This document shows, one piece after another, positions 8,746 through 18,459 of a DNA stretch of 64,000 bases. The stretch is from contig CANMCX010000001.1 of NCBI GenBank assembly GCA_947496465.1, positions 62,001 through 126,000 of the forward strand, read 5' to 3'. The first letter of the stretch is position 1. Every line of letters begins with the position of its first letter. The DNA comes from Marinifilum_A sediminis. Its GTDB lineage: Bacteria > Bacteroidota > Bacteroidia > Bacteroidales > Marinifilaceae. The position numbers and the translations under genes are program-made. The notes under the pieces were generated by a model, which was not told where the DNA came from, did no database searches, and was given only the letters and a program-made list of their open reading frames with translations.

Positions 8746-9708
8746 TTAAACGATAGTTTTAAGTTTTTTTCTTGATGAATACACAAAGCAATAAAGAGCA
8801 TCAAACACTTTGAATTGTGATAACAAACGATAAGGTAACTCGACGCTTTCCGATTTTTCTTTATAGTATTTGTTGCATTCTTCTCTCAATTGTTCATCCT
8901 TCAAAAAAATGGCAAATTTCAAAAGTTCTCTGTGGTACATTTTAGATATGAACGGAAGCAATTCCTTCCTGTTAAATTTGTCTATATAATGTTTCTTTAT
9001 GCCATATCTGTCTTTAAAAAAATAATAATCCCCATTCCAATCTAAACCGTGCGTTGCCGAATCGGAATGTATACGATAGGTAATCGTATCATCTTTCAAA
9101 TAGTGAATTTTTGTCATCGATGCTACTTCCAACCAGAGCGGATAATCTCCCATTCTCCATACGTTTCTTTTAATCTGTTCCTCAGCACGAATCTTTTGCA
9201 AAATTTTATTTCTCATACATACCGATGCAGTTGCAACATGATTTCCTCTTATCAGTTGATCTAAAATATGTCCTGTAGGTAACATTTCGTCACCACGAAA
9301 ACTTTTAGATACCTTATCTCCCTTTACAATGGAAAAATTGGTATGAACCATTCCATAATCAGGATTGGCTTCTAAAAAGTCGATTTGCTTTTGCAGCTTA
9401 TATGGATCTGTCCAGTAATCATCTCCCTCACAAAAAGTTACATACTTCCCTCTACAAGCCATATCGGTACGATGATCATTTTCACTTGCTCCAACATTTT
9501 TTTCACTTGTAATTACTCGAATAATATCAGGGTATCGCTTTGCGTATTCCTGAATTACTTCCATTGTATTATCCGTACTGCAATCTTCACCAATAATAAA
9601 CTCAAAAGAGAAATTGGTTTTCTGATTTACAATCCCCTTAATACACTGAGCAATGTATTTTCCATGATTGTATGTTATGGTTTTTACGCTTACAAGAGGC
9701 TTATCCAT
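8746..9708 (-). CDS. Glycosyltransferase family 2 (GT-A fold)
   Basis: A predicted inverting glycosyltransferase of 320 residues. The N-terminal nucleotide-binding block is VSVKTITYNHGKYI, followed by FIIGEDCSTDNTMEVI, where the ED pair contacts the nucleotide. The DXD-like metal site is CEGDDYWTDP (residues 93-102). The YPLWLEVA segment near residue 190 is typical for the acceptor-side ED/base region. There is no transmembrane helix, so it is probably a peripheral cytoplasmic enzyme adding one sugar of the repeat unit. It is 5 bp from the aminotransferase gene upstream and 18 bp from wbqC-like downstream. Confidence 0.93.
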   Translation of the reverse strand: MDKPLVSVKTITYNHGKYIAQCIKGIVNQKTNFSFEFIIGEDCSTDNTMEVIQEYAKRYPDIIRVITSEKNVGASENDHRTDMACRGKYVTFCEGDDYWTDPYKLQKQIDFLEANPDYGMVHTNFSIVKGDKVSKSFRGDEMLPTGHILDQLIRGNHVATASVCMRNKILQKIRAEEQIKRNVWRMGDYPLWLEVASMTKIHYLKDDTITYRIHSDSATHGLDWNGDYYFFKDRYGIKKHYIDKFNRKELLPFISKMYHRELLKFAIFLKDEQLREECNKYYKEKSESVELPYRLLSQFKVFDALYCFVYSSRKKLKTIV

Positions 9709-9713
9709 AGGAT

Positions 9714-10895
9714 CTATTTTTTAGGCAATTTGTTCTTCTTCTCGTAGGAGTGAAGAATTTTAATAGGTACTTTCTTTCCATCGGGTTGCGACATATATGA
9801 GATTATAGAAATAATCAAATCGACTACATCATCAGGCAAATCAGGATACAAAGGCAGGCAAATAATTTGACGGGAAATCTCATGTGCAATATCCAATCCT
9901 TTTGCCGAAGGCAAACCTCTATAAGCTGCAAACTCGCTTATTAATGGATAGAAATATCGGCGCGCAAAGATATCCTGCGATTTTAACTCTTCATATATTT
10001 CATCACGAGTTCTTCCAAATTCCAAATCATCAATAAACACCGGGAAATAGGAATAATTGTAATCCACTCCTATCGGTTCATCCAGGAAACGCAAACCCGG
10101 AATATCTTTCAAACCTTTCTTATACCGATCTGTAATGTGCTTTCTGCCATCAATAACCGTATCGAAATACTTTAATTGCAGAAGACCATAAGCTGCCTGT
10201 AATTCATTCATTTTAGCATTAATACCAGGAGCAACAACTGTGGTTTCATTGGCAATTCCAAAATTCTTCAGGTAATCAATTCTTTTCTTGGTTTTAATAT
10301 CATGACTGATAATTGCTCCACCCTCTATGGTGTTGAACACTTTAGTGGCATGAAAGCTAACAATTGACAAATCACCATAATTTAAAACACTGGATCCGTT
10401 CAATCGAACACCAAAAGCATGGGCTGCATCATAAATAACCTTTAAGCCATAAATATCTGCCAAATTCTGAATGCTGTCAACATCACAAGGATTACCGTAA
10501 ACATGAACAGGCAAAATTGCTGTTGTTTGTGGAGTTATTGCAGCTTCAATTCTTGCTGGATCCAGATTGCAATAATCTGGTTCAATGTCAACAAATACAG
10601 GCTTTATTCCATTCCACCACAAAGAATGTGTAGTAGCCACAAAACTATATGGTGTGGTAATCACCTCTCCCTTAATTCGCAAACACTGCAAAGCTGCCAT
10701 CAAAGCCAATGTTCCATTCGCAAATAAAGAGACATATGGAACGCCCAAATAACTAGCCAAAGCTTTTTCAAATTCCTGATGATATTTCCCATTATTAGTT
10801 AGCCACCTACTATCCCAAATATCTGCTAACAGCGGAATAAACTCATTTAAAGGTGGTAGTTGTGGTCTGGTTACTAATATTTTGCGTTTTTCCAT
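9714..10895 (-). CDS. DegT/DnrJ/EryC1/StrS sugar aminotransferase, VioA-like
   Basis: A PLP-dependent aminotransferase that converts a dTDP- or UDP-4-keto-6-deoxy sugar to the 4-amino sugar using glutamate. It has the complete family signature: ANGTLALMAAL for phosphate binding, YDAAHAFGV with D156 and H159 around the cofactor ring, and SFHATKVFNTIEGG with K185 as the Schiff-base lysine. The N-terminal stretch TRPQLPPLNEFIP with RWLTNNG is the VioA/RffA-like start, so dTDP-4-amino-4,6-dideoxyglucose is a reasonable product. The length of 393 is normal. It overlaps the flippase gene by 22 bp. The nucleotide and exact sugar remain unproven because no dehydratase gene is in view. Confidence 0.92.
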   Translation of the reverse strand: MEKRKILVTRPQLPPLNEFIPLLADIWDSRWLTNNGKYHQEFEKALASYLGVPYVSLFANGTLALMAALQCLRIKGEVITTPYSFVATTHSLWWNGIKPVFVDIEPDYCNLDPARIEAAITPQTTAILPVHVYGNPCDVDSIQNLADIYGLKVIYDAAHAFGVRLNGSSVLNYGDLSIVSFHATKVFNTIEGGAIISHDIKTKKRIDYLKNFGIANETTVVAPGINAKMNELQAAYGLLQLKYFDTVIDGRKHITDRYKKGLKDIPGLRFLDEPIGVDYNYSYFPVFIDDLEFGRTRDEIYEELKSQDIFARRYFYPLISEFAAYRGLPSAKGLDIAHEISRQIICLPLYPDLPDDVVDLIISIISYMSQPDGKKVPIKILHSYEKKNKLPKK

Positions 10896-12334
10896 CTTCG
10901 TGTAGGTATTAGTTCTTTAAGAATTGATATCCCATCGCTAACTGCTTCTTGTTTCGTTGCAAAAGCCAATAGTAAGTAGGTTCCGATACCACTAAGTATC
11001 TGATATGAGAGAGCTAAAATTTGATTCTGGATTAACCAACCTAAACTCATTACAGCAGCCGTAACAATTGTAATGTAAAAGGTCTGACTAACATCCTTAA
11101 GTTGGTCTGATATGGTGTAGGAAATTAATTTTCCAGTATAAAATGCATTGATAAAAAAGCTAATGAACGAGGTGAATATTTGCCCTACAACCAAACCTAT
11201 AATTCCCCATTTTAATCCTATAACAATGGCAAGAACTACTATTGCTTTTTTTATTATTTCCAGATACAAAAACAGATCCGATCTGCCTTTTACCTTTAGG
11301 ATATTAAGATTGGAGGAATGCAATGTGTAAATCATACCTGCAATACACAGCAATTGAAAATATGGCACCGATGGTTCCCACTTGTCTCCTAAAACAACAA
11401 CTAATAAAGGATCTGCCATAATAGCCAGACCAATCATTAAAGGGAAATTGACAAAAACCAATAGCTTGATCAACTTTCGAAAGCCCAACCTTAATTTTTC
11501 ATTTTCGTTCTGTATTTTCGAAAAGGCAGGAAAAGTAACATTACCAACTACCTGAGCCAATGTCGCTACTGGAACCTGCTGAAACTTTTTTGCCTGATCG
11601 TAAAATCCTAAGGCTGTTGCCGAAAACATTCTTCCTATCACCAAAAGATAAATGTTCTCGAAGGTTTGACTGATTAAACCAGACAAAAGCAATTTGGATC
11701 CAAAATTGAATAATCCTTTAAACGATTTAATGGAAAAAACCATTGAAGGTCTCCATGTACTTTTTACCCAAAACAGTATAGATCGAAAAAAATAAATTCC
11801 AATTACCTGTGCAGCAAGTGCCCAAACTCCGAAATTTAATAGAGCCAATACAATTCCTAAAGCAGCTGATAACAAATTCGCAATAACAACTACCTGAGCA
11901 ATGGCTTTAAAATTCATCTCAATTTTGAACTTCACAAACTGTATCAGTCCAAAAGAATTGACAACTAAAATCAAACAAACAACTCTTGTCAATTGAACCA
12001 ATTCCGGCGATCTGAAAAAATCAGCAATCAGCGGAGCGGTAAAAAACAATATCAAATACAGAACAACTCCTATACTAATATTGAAAAAGAATACCGTTGA
12101 GTAATCCGTTTGATTGGCATCCTTTTTTTGAATTAAAGCATTGTCGAAACCACTGTCGATAAAGGCTTGTGAAATGGCTATAAAAATGGCAAGCATTCCC
12201 AGCAAACCAAAATCCCGAGGATCCAATAGTCTGGCTAGAACAATTTGAGAAATTAGCAGAATAAACTGACTACCAAACTTTTCAATAAAGCTCCAGAAAA
12301 CTCCTCGTATGGTTTGGCTCTTTAGTTCCGACAT
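10874..12334 (-). CDS. Wzx-type lipid-linked oligosaccharide flippase (MOP superfamily)
   Basis: A polytopic membrane protein of 486 residues with about 14 hydrophobic helices. The start TIRGVFWSFIEKFGSQFI and ARLLDPRDFGLLGML are characteristic of the WzxC/polysaccharide-synthase (MOP) family. It would flip undecaprenyl-linked repeat units from the cytoplasmic to the periplasmic face before Wzy polymerises them. It is encoded 10 bp after wecB, and its 3' end overlaps the aminotransferase gene by 22 bp. The WzxC-like N-terminus suggests the colanic-acid-type branch rather than a classical O-antigen flippase. Confidence 0.93.
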   Translation of the reverse strand: MSELKSQTIRGVFWSFIEKFGSQFILLISQIVLARLLDPRDFGLLGMLAIFIAISQAFIDSGFDNALIQKKDANQTDYSTVFFFNISIGVVLYLILFFTAPLIADFFRSPELVQLTRVVCLILVVNSFGLIQFVKFKIEMNFKAIAQVVVIANLLSAALGIVLALLNFGVWALAAQVIGIYFFRSILFWVKSTWRPSMVFSIKSFKGLFNFGSKLLLSGLISQTFENIYLLVIGRMFSATALGFYDQAKKFQQVPVATLAQVVGNVTFPAFSKIQNENEKLRLGFRKLIKLLVFVNFPLMIGLAIMADPLLVVVLGDKWEPSVPYFQLLCIAGMIYTLHSSNLNILKVKGRSDLFLYLEIIKKAIVVLAIVIGLKWGIIGLVVGQIFTSFISFFINAFYTGKLISYTISDQLKDVSQTFYITIVTAAVMSLGWLIQNQILALSYQILSGIGTYLLLAFATKQEAVSDGISILKELIPTRRWKNAKY

Positions 12335-12344
12335 TCTTTATCGT

Positions 12345-13568
12345 CTATGCAACAACTCGCTCACGAACCGAGGATGTTTTTTTCAACTCTTGTACAATAC
12401 GGATGCAAGCTTTCCCATCACCGTATGGATTGATGGCTTGAGCCATTTTCCTATAGGTAACCTCTTCACTAAAAAGCAGGTCCACAGCTTCAATTATTTT
12501 TTGTGAATCGGTTCCAACCAATTTCACTGTACCTGCTGTTAATGCCTCAGGACGCTCAGTTGTATCCCGCATTACCAAAACAGGTTTACCAAGGAATGGT
12601 GCTTCTTCCTGTATGCCTCCCGAATCTGTCAAAATCAAGTGAGAAAGATCCATTAAGTATACAAATGGCAAATAATCAATCGGATCGATAAGGAAAATGT
12701 TTTGATTTTCTCTGTCTCCATTTAAGGAAGTATTGCCTAAAATTTCGTAAACTGGCTTTTGAACATTTGGGTTCAAATGAACAGGATATACAAAATCAAC
12801 ATCAGGATGTTTCTCTGCCAAAAATTTAATCGACTCACATATATTTAAAAATCCTCTTCCAAAATTTTCACGTCTATGCCCTGTAATCAGTACCATTTTT
12901 CTGGTTCGATAAACCCATTCTGCTACCTTTCCCGTAGGAATTCCTTTAGCTTGCAAGACATTTACAATATCCATTACCACACGCGACGATCGATGTATTT
13001 TTGTTAAGGTAAGCTGTAGCGCATCAATTACAGTATTTCCGGTAACAAAAATTCTGTTTTTACTTATTCCTTCATCCATTAAGTTCTTTTGAGCCATAAT
13101 GGTTGGTGCAAAATGCCACTGAGCCAATCTTCCAGTAATTTGTCTGTTCGCCTCTTCAGGCCATGGAGAATATAAATTATGAGTTCGCAAACCTGCCTCG
13201 ATATGAGCCACTGGAATTTGCTGATAATAAGCGGCTAAAGCAGTAGCCGATGATGTTGTTGTATCGCCATGAACCAGAACCAAATCAGGATTTGCAATTT
13301 TAAACACATCACGCATACCTAACATTACTCTACTGGTAATGTCATATAAATCCTGACCAGATTTCATAATTTGTAAATCGTATTCAGGTATTATTTCGAA
13401 TAAGTTCAATACCTGATCTAGCATTTCTCTGTGCTGACCAGTAACGCAAACTATTGTTTCAAAATTTTCAGGGAATTTCTGAAATTCCTTAACTAAAGGT
13501 GCCATTTTAATCGCTTCAGGTCGGGTTCCAAACACCAATAAAACCCTATATTTTCCATTAACACTCAT
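12345..13568 (-). CDS. wecB: UDP-N-acetylglucosamine 2-epimerase (non-hydrolysing)
   Basis: Catalyses UDP-GlcNAc to UDP-ManNAc, the first step to UDP-ManNAcA. It is recognised from VLLVFGTRPEAIKMAPLV at the start, VTGQHREMLDQVL, HIEAGLRTHNLYSPWPEE, and the nucleotide-binding ILTDSGGIQEEAPFLGKP block near residue 310. At 407 residues it is somewhat longer than the roughly 375 of many homologues. It is placed between wecC (68 bp) and wzx (10 bp), so the two sugar-nucleotide enzymes are supplied as a pair. Cytoplasmic. The only plausible alternative is another member of the same epimerase family. Confidence 0.95.
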   Translation of the reverse strand: MSVNGKYRVLLVFGTRPEAIKMAPLVKEFQKFPENFETIVCVTGQHREMLDQVLNLFEIIPEYDLQIMKSGQDLYDITSRVMLGMRDVFKIANPDLVLVHGDTTTSSATALAAYYQQIPVAHIEAGLRTHNLYSPWPEEANRQITGRLAQWHFAPTIMAQKNLMDEGISKNRIFVTGNTVIDALQLTLTKIHRSSRVVMDIVNVLQAKGIPTGKVAEWVYRTRKMVLITGHRRENFGRGFLNICESIKFLAEKHPDVDFVYPVHLNPNVQKPVYEILGNTSLNGDRENQNIFLIDPIDYLPFVYLMDLSHLILTDSGGIQEEAPFLGKPVLVMRDTTERPEALTAGTVKLVGTDSQKIIEAVDLLFSEEVTYRKMAQAINPYGDGKACIRIVQELKKTSSVRERVVA

Positions 13569-13636
13569 AAGTCAAAAGATTTAAATTGTAAATTTTCTTT
13601 CGTAGTAACACTAATTCCTGTGTTCTACAGTAGTAG

Positions 13637-14923
13637 TCATGATCTATTTTTCTGTGTATTGTTCACTCTTCGTTCTACCTCTATGAGTACTTCTTCAGGA
13701 AGCTCCTCCTGATAACGAGTCACACCACAAAAATCAAGGGTTACCTTTTCTTTCGAAAAAGGAAGAATTTTAAATTCATCGTGAGCCACCAGATAAATTA
13801 CCATATCAGCTTCTTCAAAAGCCTGTTTGTAATTTGTCAAAGCATACAGCTCATGTTCATTAATATTCGGCTCTACAACCAAAATTCCTTCTTGATTGCT
13901 TTGCACTACTTTTTGAGTGATGTATTTAGCCGGGGATTCACGCAAATCATCAATATTGGGCTTAAATGCCATGCCCATCAATGCTATTTTAGCATCATAT
14001 CCATTATCAATTTTAAATTGTAAGCGTGCATTTTTTATCTTTTCAACACACCAGAATGCTTTGTAATTATTAATTTCTCGTGCCTTTCCAATAATTTGAC
14101 TTTCCAAAGGATATTCAGAAACTATAAAATACGGATCTACAGCAATACAATGTCCTCCAACTCCACTACCAGGAGTTAAAATATTTACCCTAGGATGTCG
14201 ATTGGCCAATTCTATCAATTCCCAAACGTTAATTTCTGCTTTATCGCAGATAATTGATAACTCATTAGCAAAGGCAATTTGTACATCTCTCGAAGAATTC
14301 TCAACCAACTTGCACATTTCAGCCGTTCTTGAGTTGGTTTCATGTAGCTGACCTCTTACAAAAGTTCTGAAAAATTCACACGCTACTTTAGTCGACTCCT
14401 CATTTACACCTCCAATTACTCTATCGTTGTGTTCCAATTCGTAAATAATATTACCTGGCAACACACGTTCAGGACAATAAGCAATATGCAGTTGATCTTT
14501 TAATTCTGGACGTTTTAGGTAAATCAAATCACGAACTTTCTCAGTTGTTCCAACCGGTGAAGTCGATTCAATAATAAATAAATCACCTGCTTTTAATAAA
14601 GGAATTGCTGAGTTGGTAGCCTCCAAAACATAGGAAATATCAGGCTCATGATTGCCTTTAAAGGGAGTAGGAACTGCAATAGTATATACATCAGCTTCCA
14701 TTGGTTCGGTATGTGCCGACAATAAATTGTCTTCAACAACACGCTTTACAAGCTTGTCTAAATCAGGCTCTACAATAATAATTCGTCCTTGATTTACAGC
14801 TTCAACAACTTTCGGATTTACATCTACACCATTCACACGAATCCCACTATTTGCTATAAGTGAGGCCGTAGGAAGTCCGATATACCCCAATCCAATTGTG
14901 GTAACTACTTCAAATTGCTTCAT
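13637..14923 (-). CDS. wecC: UDP-N-acetyl-D-mannosamine dehydrogenase
   Basis: An NAD-dependent four-electron oxidase converting UDP-ManNAc to UDP-ManNAcA. The Rossmann start is VTTIGLGYIGLPTA (residues 7-20). The central block KLVENSSRDVQIAFANE contains K205. The catalytic cysteine C259 lies in GSGVGGHCIAVDPYF. The C-terminal UDP-binding domain contains MGMAFKPNIDDLRESP. At 428 residues it is full length. Next to wecB this gives a complete UDP-GlcNAc to UDP-ManNAcA route, so N-acetylmannosaminuronic acid is a predicted component of the polysaccharide. A UDP-GlcNAc or GalNAc dehydrogenase of the same family is less likely given wecB. Confidence 0.94.
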   Translation of the reverse strand: MKQFEVVTTIGLGYIGLPTASLIANSGIRVNGVDVNPKVVEAVNQGRIIIVEPDLDKLVKRVVEDNLLSAHTEPMEADVYTIAVPTPFKGNHEPDISYVLEATNSAIPLLKAGDLFIIESTSPVGTTEKVRDLIYLKRPELKDQLHIAYCPERVLPGNIIYELEHNDRVIGGVNEESTKVACEFFRTFVRGQLHETNSRTAEMCKLVENSSRDVQIAFANELSIICDKAEINVWELIELANRHPRVNILTPGSGVGGHCIAVDPYFIVSEYPLESQIIGKAREINNYKAFWCVEKIKNARLQFKIDNGYDAKIALMGMAFKPNIDDLRESPAKYITQKVVQSNQEGILVVEPNINEHELYALTNYKQAFEEADMVIYLVAHDEFKILPFSKEKVTLDFCGVTRYQEELPEEVLIEVERRVNNTQKNRS

Positions 14924-14941
14924 AAAATTATCTGGATAAAC

Positions 14942-15466
14942 TTAAAAGACGGATTGAACTTGTTTGATTTTGTCCATTGAAATATCAGTATAAACACAAG
15001 TTCCCAAAGAATCGAATCGAATGACAATTCTATTCTTTCCCCTTATTTGCATGATCTCACCTTGGATTCCCTTTAAAGGACCTCCAACCACTTCAACCAG
15101 TTCTCCTTTTTCCAGATTCTCATGACTGAGATCTACTTTTCGATTTTCGTCGGCAAGGAAAAGTTGAAGCGCCTGAATTTGGTCTTCAGGTATAGGCACA
15201 GCTTTGCCACCAAAAGTTACATACCGAACCGCGTAATTTGAATTCATTACGTCGTAGTACTCTCTTTCGCTGACTCTAACAAACAAGTACGATCGTAGTA
15301 GAGGTTCTTCAACCCATTTACTTCGATCACTCCACTGACGGAGCTCTTTCTTTAACGGAAGGTAGCACTCAATATTTTTTGAGCACAATTCTTTGTACAG
15401 CCTCTTTTCGGCACGCGACTTTGTATAAATCGCGTGCCAGAAATAAGGCCTCTGTAAGCCTCGCAT
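14942..15466 (-). CDS. UpxY-type NusG-like transcription antiterminator
   Basis: A specialised NusG paralogue of 174 residues, and the first gene of the polysaccharide operon. The NGN domain spans about residues 8-105 (WHAIYTKSRAEKRLYKEL, then IECYLPLKK and RSYLFVRV). The KOW domain spans about 118-150 (LEKGELVEVVGGPLKG). In Bacteroides such proteins bind the 5' untranslated region of their own capsule operon and let RNA polymerase read through it; a similar in-cis role is inferred here. It is followed 18 bp later by wecC and preceded by a gene-free leader of about 0.7 kb. No UpxZ-type antagonist gene is visible next to it. Confidence 0.9.
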   Translation of the reverse strand: MRGLQRPYFWHAIYTKSRAEKRLYKELCSKNIECYLPLKKELRQWSDRSKWVEEPLLRSYLFVRVSEREYYDVMNSNYAVRYVTFGGKAVPIPEDQIQALQLFLADENRKVDLSHENLEKGELVEVVGGPLKGIQGEIMQIRGKNRIVIRFDSLGTCVYTDISMDKIKQVQSVF

Positions 15467-16133
15467 GGTTGATTGAGTTAAGGTTTATACTAGTGAATGA
15501 AAGGACTGCAAGAAAAATGGATTAGGTTGATGGGTGGTTGATGCCCGATTAAACCATTTTTCAAGGTGTATCGTTATCTATTTTATAGGGTATCGGCATA
15601 GCTTCGCTTCCTCGGTCACAGAAAATGCTTCTGCCGATATTCTTTAAACATTTCCTAACAAGAAAAGTTTAACACTTCTCATGTGTGTGCTGATAGTTCT
15701 ATTTGGGTAGCAATTCAATTTATATATGGATGCTTTTATCTATCCATAAACACCGAAAAATGCAGGGCAAACTTTTTTAGCATTTTCTAAACGGTAAATA
15801 AAATTTCGGGACATTTCCTCAATTGAGCAAATTTGATTGCCTATTACTTAGACTGAATCTAATTTATTTTGGTGAGAGGACTCTCTTAGCTGATCAAACC
15901 ACACTTTATCCTGATTACCAATAGATAAGAAAAATTAAACACTTCACTTTTGTTTATTTTATTTTAAATCACTTTTCAAAGGAATATCCATAAAACCCTT
16001 AACCACTATGGGTTACAACTAGCAATCTATAATTATTATAGATGATCAAGGCATTGAATTTCTCCTTTAAATAATGATAATTATTGATGAAAATATCTAA
16101 TCGCAATTTCATTTAGGAATTCTGCCCTAAACC
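15467..16133 (-). promoter_or_regulatory. Gene-free leader region of the polysaccharide operon
   Basis: No convincing ORF on either strand. By position it holds the operon promoter and the leader on which the UpxY-like protein would act. Visible inverted repeats include an 8-bp perfect stem (TATCGGCA at 15591-15598 with TGCCGATA at 15632-15639) and a 9-bp dyad around 16025-16043 (ATCTATAAT/ATTATAGAT). I found no exact TAnnTTTG box on the minus strand here, so the promoter is not placed. Confidence 0.45.
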
Positions 16134-16169
16134 TAAAAAACCCGTCAGGAAAATAAATCCCGACAGGTT
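16134..16169 (-). terminator. Rho-independent terminator of the malic enzyme gene
   Basis: On the minus strand an 11-bp stem (AACCTGTCGGG with CCTGACGGGTT, two G-U pairs) is followed by six T. It lies about 30 bp after the malic enzyme stop. Confidence 0.88.
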
Positions 16170-16200
16170 CAATTCAAATTCACCTTCTTTAAAAAAACAC

Positions 16201-18459
16201 TTACTGTGCATCAACCACAGCTATAGTGACCATATTTACAATTTCGCGAACCGAACTCTCCAGAGGCACAATATGTATCGATTTATTCATACCCAATAGG
16301 ATTGGACCAATCGCCTCGGCACCACCAATTTCCTGCATCATTTTGTATGCAATATTACCACTACTCAAATTCGGGAAAATAATTGTATTCACCTTTCGCC
16401 AACCTAATTTTGAGAATGGGAACATTTTAGTTCGAAGTTCGGCATTCAAAGCAAAATTCATTTGAATATCTCCATCAACAATTAAATCAGGCTGCTCGTG
16501 ATGAAGAATCTCTACAGCTTTTTGAACACGACAAGGACTTCCCTCTCGTATGGATCCGAAGTTGGAATAGGAGACCATGGCAATTACCGGCTCAATATTA
16601 AATTTTCGAACCGCCTCAGCTGTAAGTAAAGTTGTATCTACCAAAGTTTGAGCATCAGGACGAGGATTTACTGTGGTATCCGAAAAGAAAATTGGTCCCT
16701 GCTTGGTCATCAGCAAATACATACCCGCAATGTGATTGATATCAGACTTGATACCTACAGTTTGAATAGCCGGACGAATGGTATCGGCATATTTTGAAGT
16801 TGATCCACTAATAAAAGCATCGGCTTCACCCGTTTCAACCATCATGGCACCAAAAAAGTTTCGATTGGTCATTTTATCCACCGCCTCGGTATAGGTTAAG
16901 CCCTTTCGATTCCGCTTGCGAAACAATATTTTCGCATACTCTTCCCGTCTTTTTCTCTCCTCAATAGCTCTCCAATTTATAATTGGTACACCTTCCAAAT
17001 CCAAATCATTCTCTTTAATCAATTTATTGATATGCTCTGGATTACCCAATAAAATAGGTCTTGCGATGCCTTCGTGTAATACTGTTTGTGCTGCCTTTAG
17101 CACTTTAAAATTAGCTCCTTCAGCAAATACTACACGCTTAGGATTGCGTTTGGCTTTATCCGTTAATGCCCGCAACAATTTGTTGTCGCGTCCCATGCGT
17201 TTCTCCAACTCATTTTTGTACTTCTCCCAATCGTGAATTGGCTCTTGTGCAATACCTGAATCCATGGCAGCTTTCGCCACAGCTGGTGCAACAACAGTTA
17301 ACAAACGTGGATCCAATGGTTTCGGAATGATGTAATCCTTACCATAGGTCAAATTCATTTCGTGATAGGCTGTGTTCACAATATCTGGCACATCTTCTTT
17401 AGCCAATTCAGCCAGTGCTTTTACCGCAGCAATCTTCATGTCTTCGTTAATTCCAGTTGCCTTTACATCCAGAGCTCCACGGAAAATAAATGGAAATCCT
17501 AACACATTGTTCACCTGATTTGGATGATCCGATCGACCGGTTGCCATAATCAAATCCTTACGGGTTTTCATGGCCAATTCGTAAGCAATTTCTGGATTTG
17601 GATTGGCCATAGCGAAAACAATTGGATTTGGCGCCATGGTCTTTATCATCTCAGGACTCAATAAATCGGCCACCGATAAACCCAGAAACATATCTGCTCC
17701 CTTCATTGCTTCTTCCAGAGTTTCTGCTTTATCATTTGTGGCAAACTCTTTTTTAACGCCACTCAAATTAGGTCTCGATTTGTGAATTACTCCCTTACTA
17801 TCGAGCATAACGATATTCTTTTTCTTGATGCCCAAAGAAATGTACAAACGAGTACAAGCCACTGCCGATGCTCCTGCACCACTCACCACCAACTTGATAT
17901 CGCCCAGCTTCTTCTTCTGTATCTCAGCAGCATTCAGCAATCCTGCAGCCGATATAATTGCGGTTCCGTGCTGATCGTCGTGCATGATAGGAATATTCAA
18001 CTCTTTTTTCAATCGGTCTTCGATAGCGAAACACTCTGGTGCTTTAATATCTTCGAGATTGATTCCACCAAAGGTTGGCGCAATTCCCTTAACTATTTTT
18101 ACAAATTCATCTACATCTTTGCTGTCTACCTCAATATCGAATACATCGATATCTGCAAATATTTTAAACAGCAAACCTTTTCCTTCCATTACCGGCTTAC
18201 CTGCTTCGGCACCGATATCGCCTAAGCCCAAAACAGCTGTACCATTCGAAATTACTGCCACCAGATTTCCTTTGGCGGTATACTTGTACACATCTTTAGG
18301 GTTTGCCTCAATCTCGAGACAAGGCTCTGCCACCCCTGGCGAATAGGCAAGCGACAAATCTAATTGTGTGGAATGTGGTTTGGTTGGGATCACCTCAATT
18401 TTCCCGGGTCGATTGCCTTCGTGATATCGAAGAGCATCCTCTTTGGTAAATTTAGCCAT
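16201..18459 (-). CDS. maeB: NADP-dependent malic enzyme with C-terminal phosphotransacetylase-like domain
   Basis: Oxidative decarboxylation of malate to pyruvate, giving NADPH. The N-terminal malic-enzyme half (about residues 1-410) contains LSLAYSPGVAEPCLEI, NLEDIKAPECFAIE, the tyrosine/lysine region and VVSGAGASAVACTRLY for nucleotide binding. The C-terminal half (about 430-752) resembles phosphate acetyltransferase, with VVFAEGANFKVLKAAQ and ISGSTSKYADTIRPA. In MaeB-type enzymes this half usually binds acetyl-CoA as a regulator rather than catalysing. The start at 18459 (MAKFTKEDALRYHEG) matches the family; an in-frame ATG at 18525 would add 22 residues of no family resemblance. Monocistronic: terminators and repeats lie upstream and a terminator follows. 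Confidence 0.93.
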   Translation of the reverse strand: MAKFTKEDALRYHEGNRPGKIEVIPTKPHSTQLDLSLAYSPGVAEPCLEIEANPKDVYKYTAKGNLVAVISNGTAVLGLGDIGAEAGKPVMEGKGLLFKIFADIDVFDIEVDSKDVDEFVKIVKGIAPTFGGINLEDIKAPECFAIEDRLKKELNIPIMHDDQHGTAIISAAGLLNAAEIQKKKLGDIKLVVSGAGASAVACTRLYISLGIKKKNIVMLDSKGVIHKSRPNLSGVKKEFATNDKAETLEEAMKGADMFLGLSVADLLSPEMIKTMAPNPIVFAMANPNPEIAYELAMKTRKDLIMATGRSDHPNQVNNVLGFPFIFRGALDVKATGINEDMKIAAVKALAELAKEDVPDIVNTAYHEMNLTYGKDYIIPKPLDPRLLTVVAPAVAKAAMDSGIAQEPIHDWEKYKNELEKRMGRDNKLLRALTDKAKRNPKRVVFAEGANFKVLKAAQTVLHEGIARPILLGNPEHINKLIKENDLDLEGVPIINWRAIEERKRREEYAKILFRKRNRKGLTYTEAVDKMTNRNFFGAMMVETGEADAFISGSTSKYADTIRPAIQTVGIKSDINHIAGMYLLMTKQGPIFFSDTTVNPRPDAQTLVDTTLLTAEAVRKFNIEPVIAMVSYSNFGSIREGSPCRVQKAVEILHHEQPDLIVDGDIQMNFALNAELRTKMFPFSKLGWRKVNTIIFPNLSSGNIAYKMMQEIGGAEAIGPILLGMNKSIHIVPLESSVREIVNMVTIAVVDAQ

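Noticed and set aside
16226..18346. Several plus-strand ORFs opposite the malic enzyme gene
   Set aside because: They lie entirely antisense to a strongly recognised gene, and their peptides are low-complexity or serine/isoleucine-rich, as expected from reverse reading.
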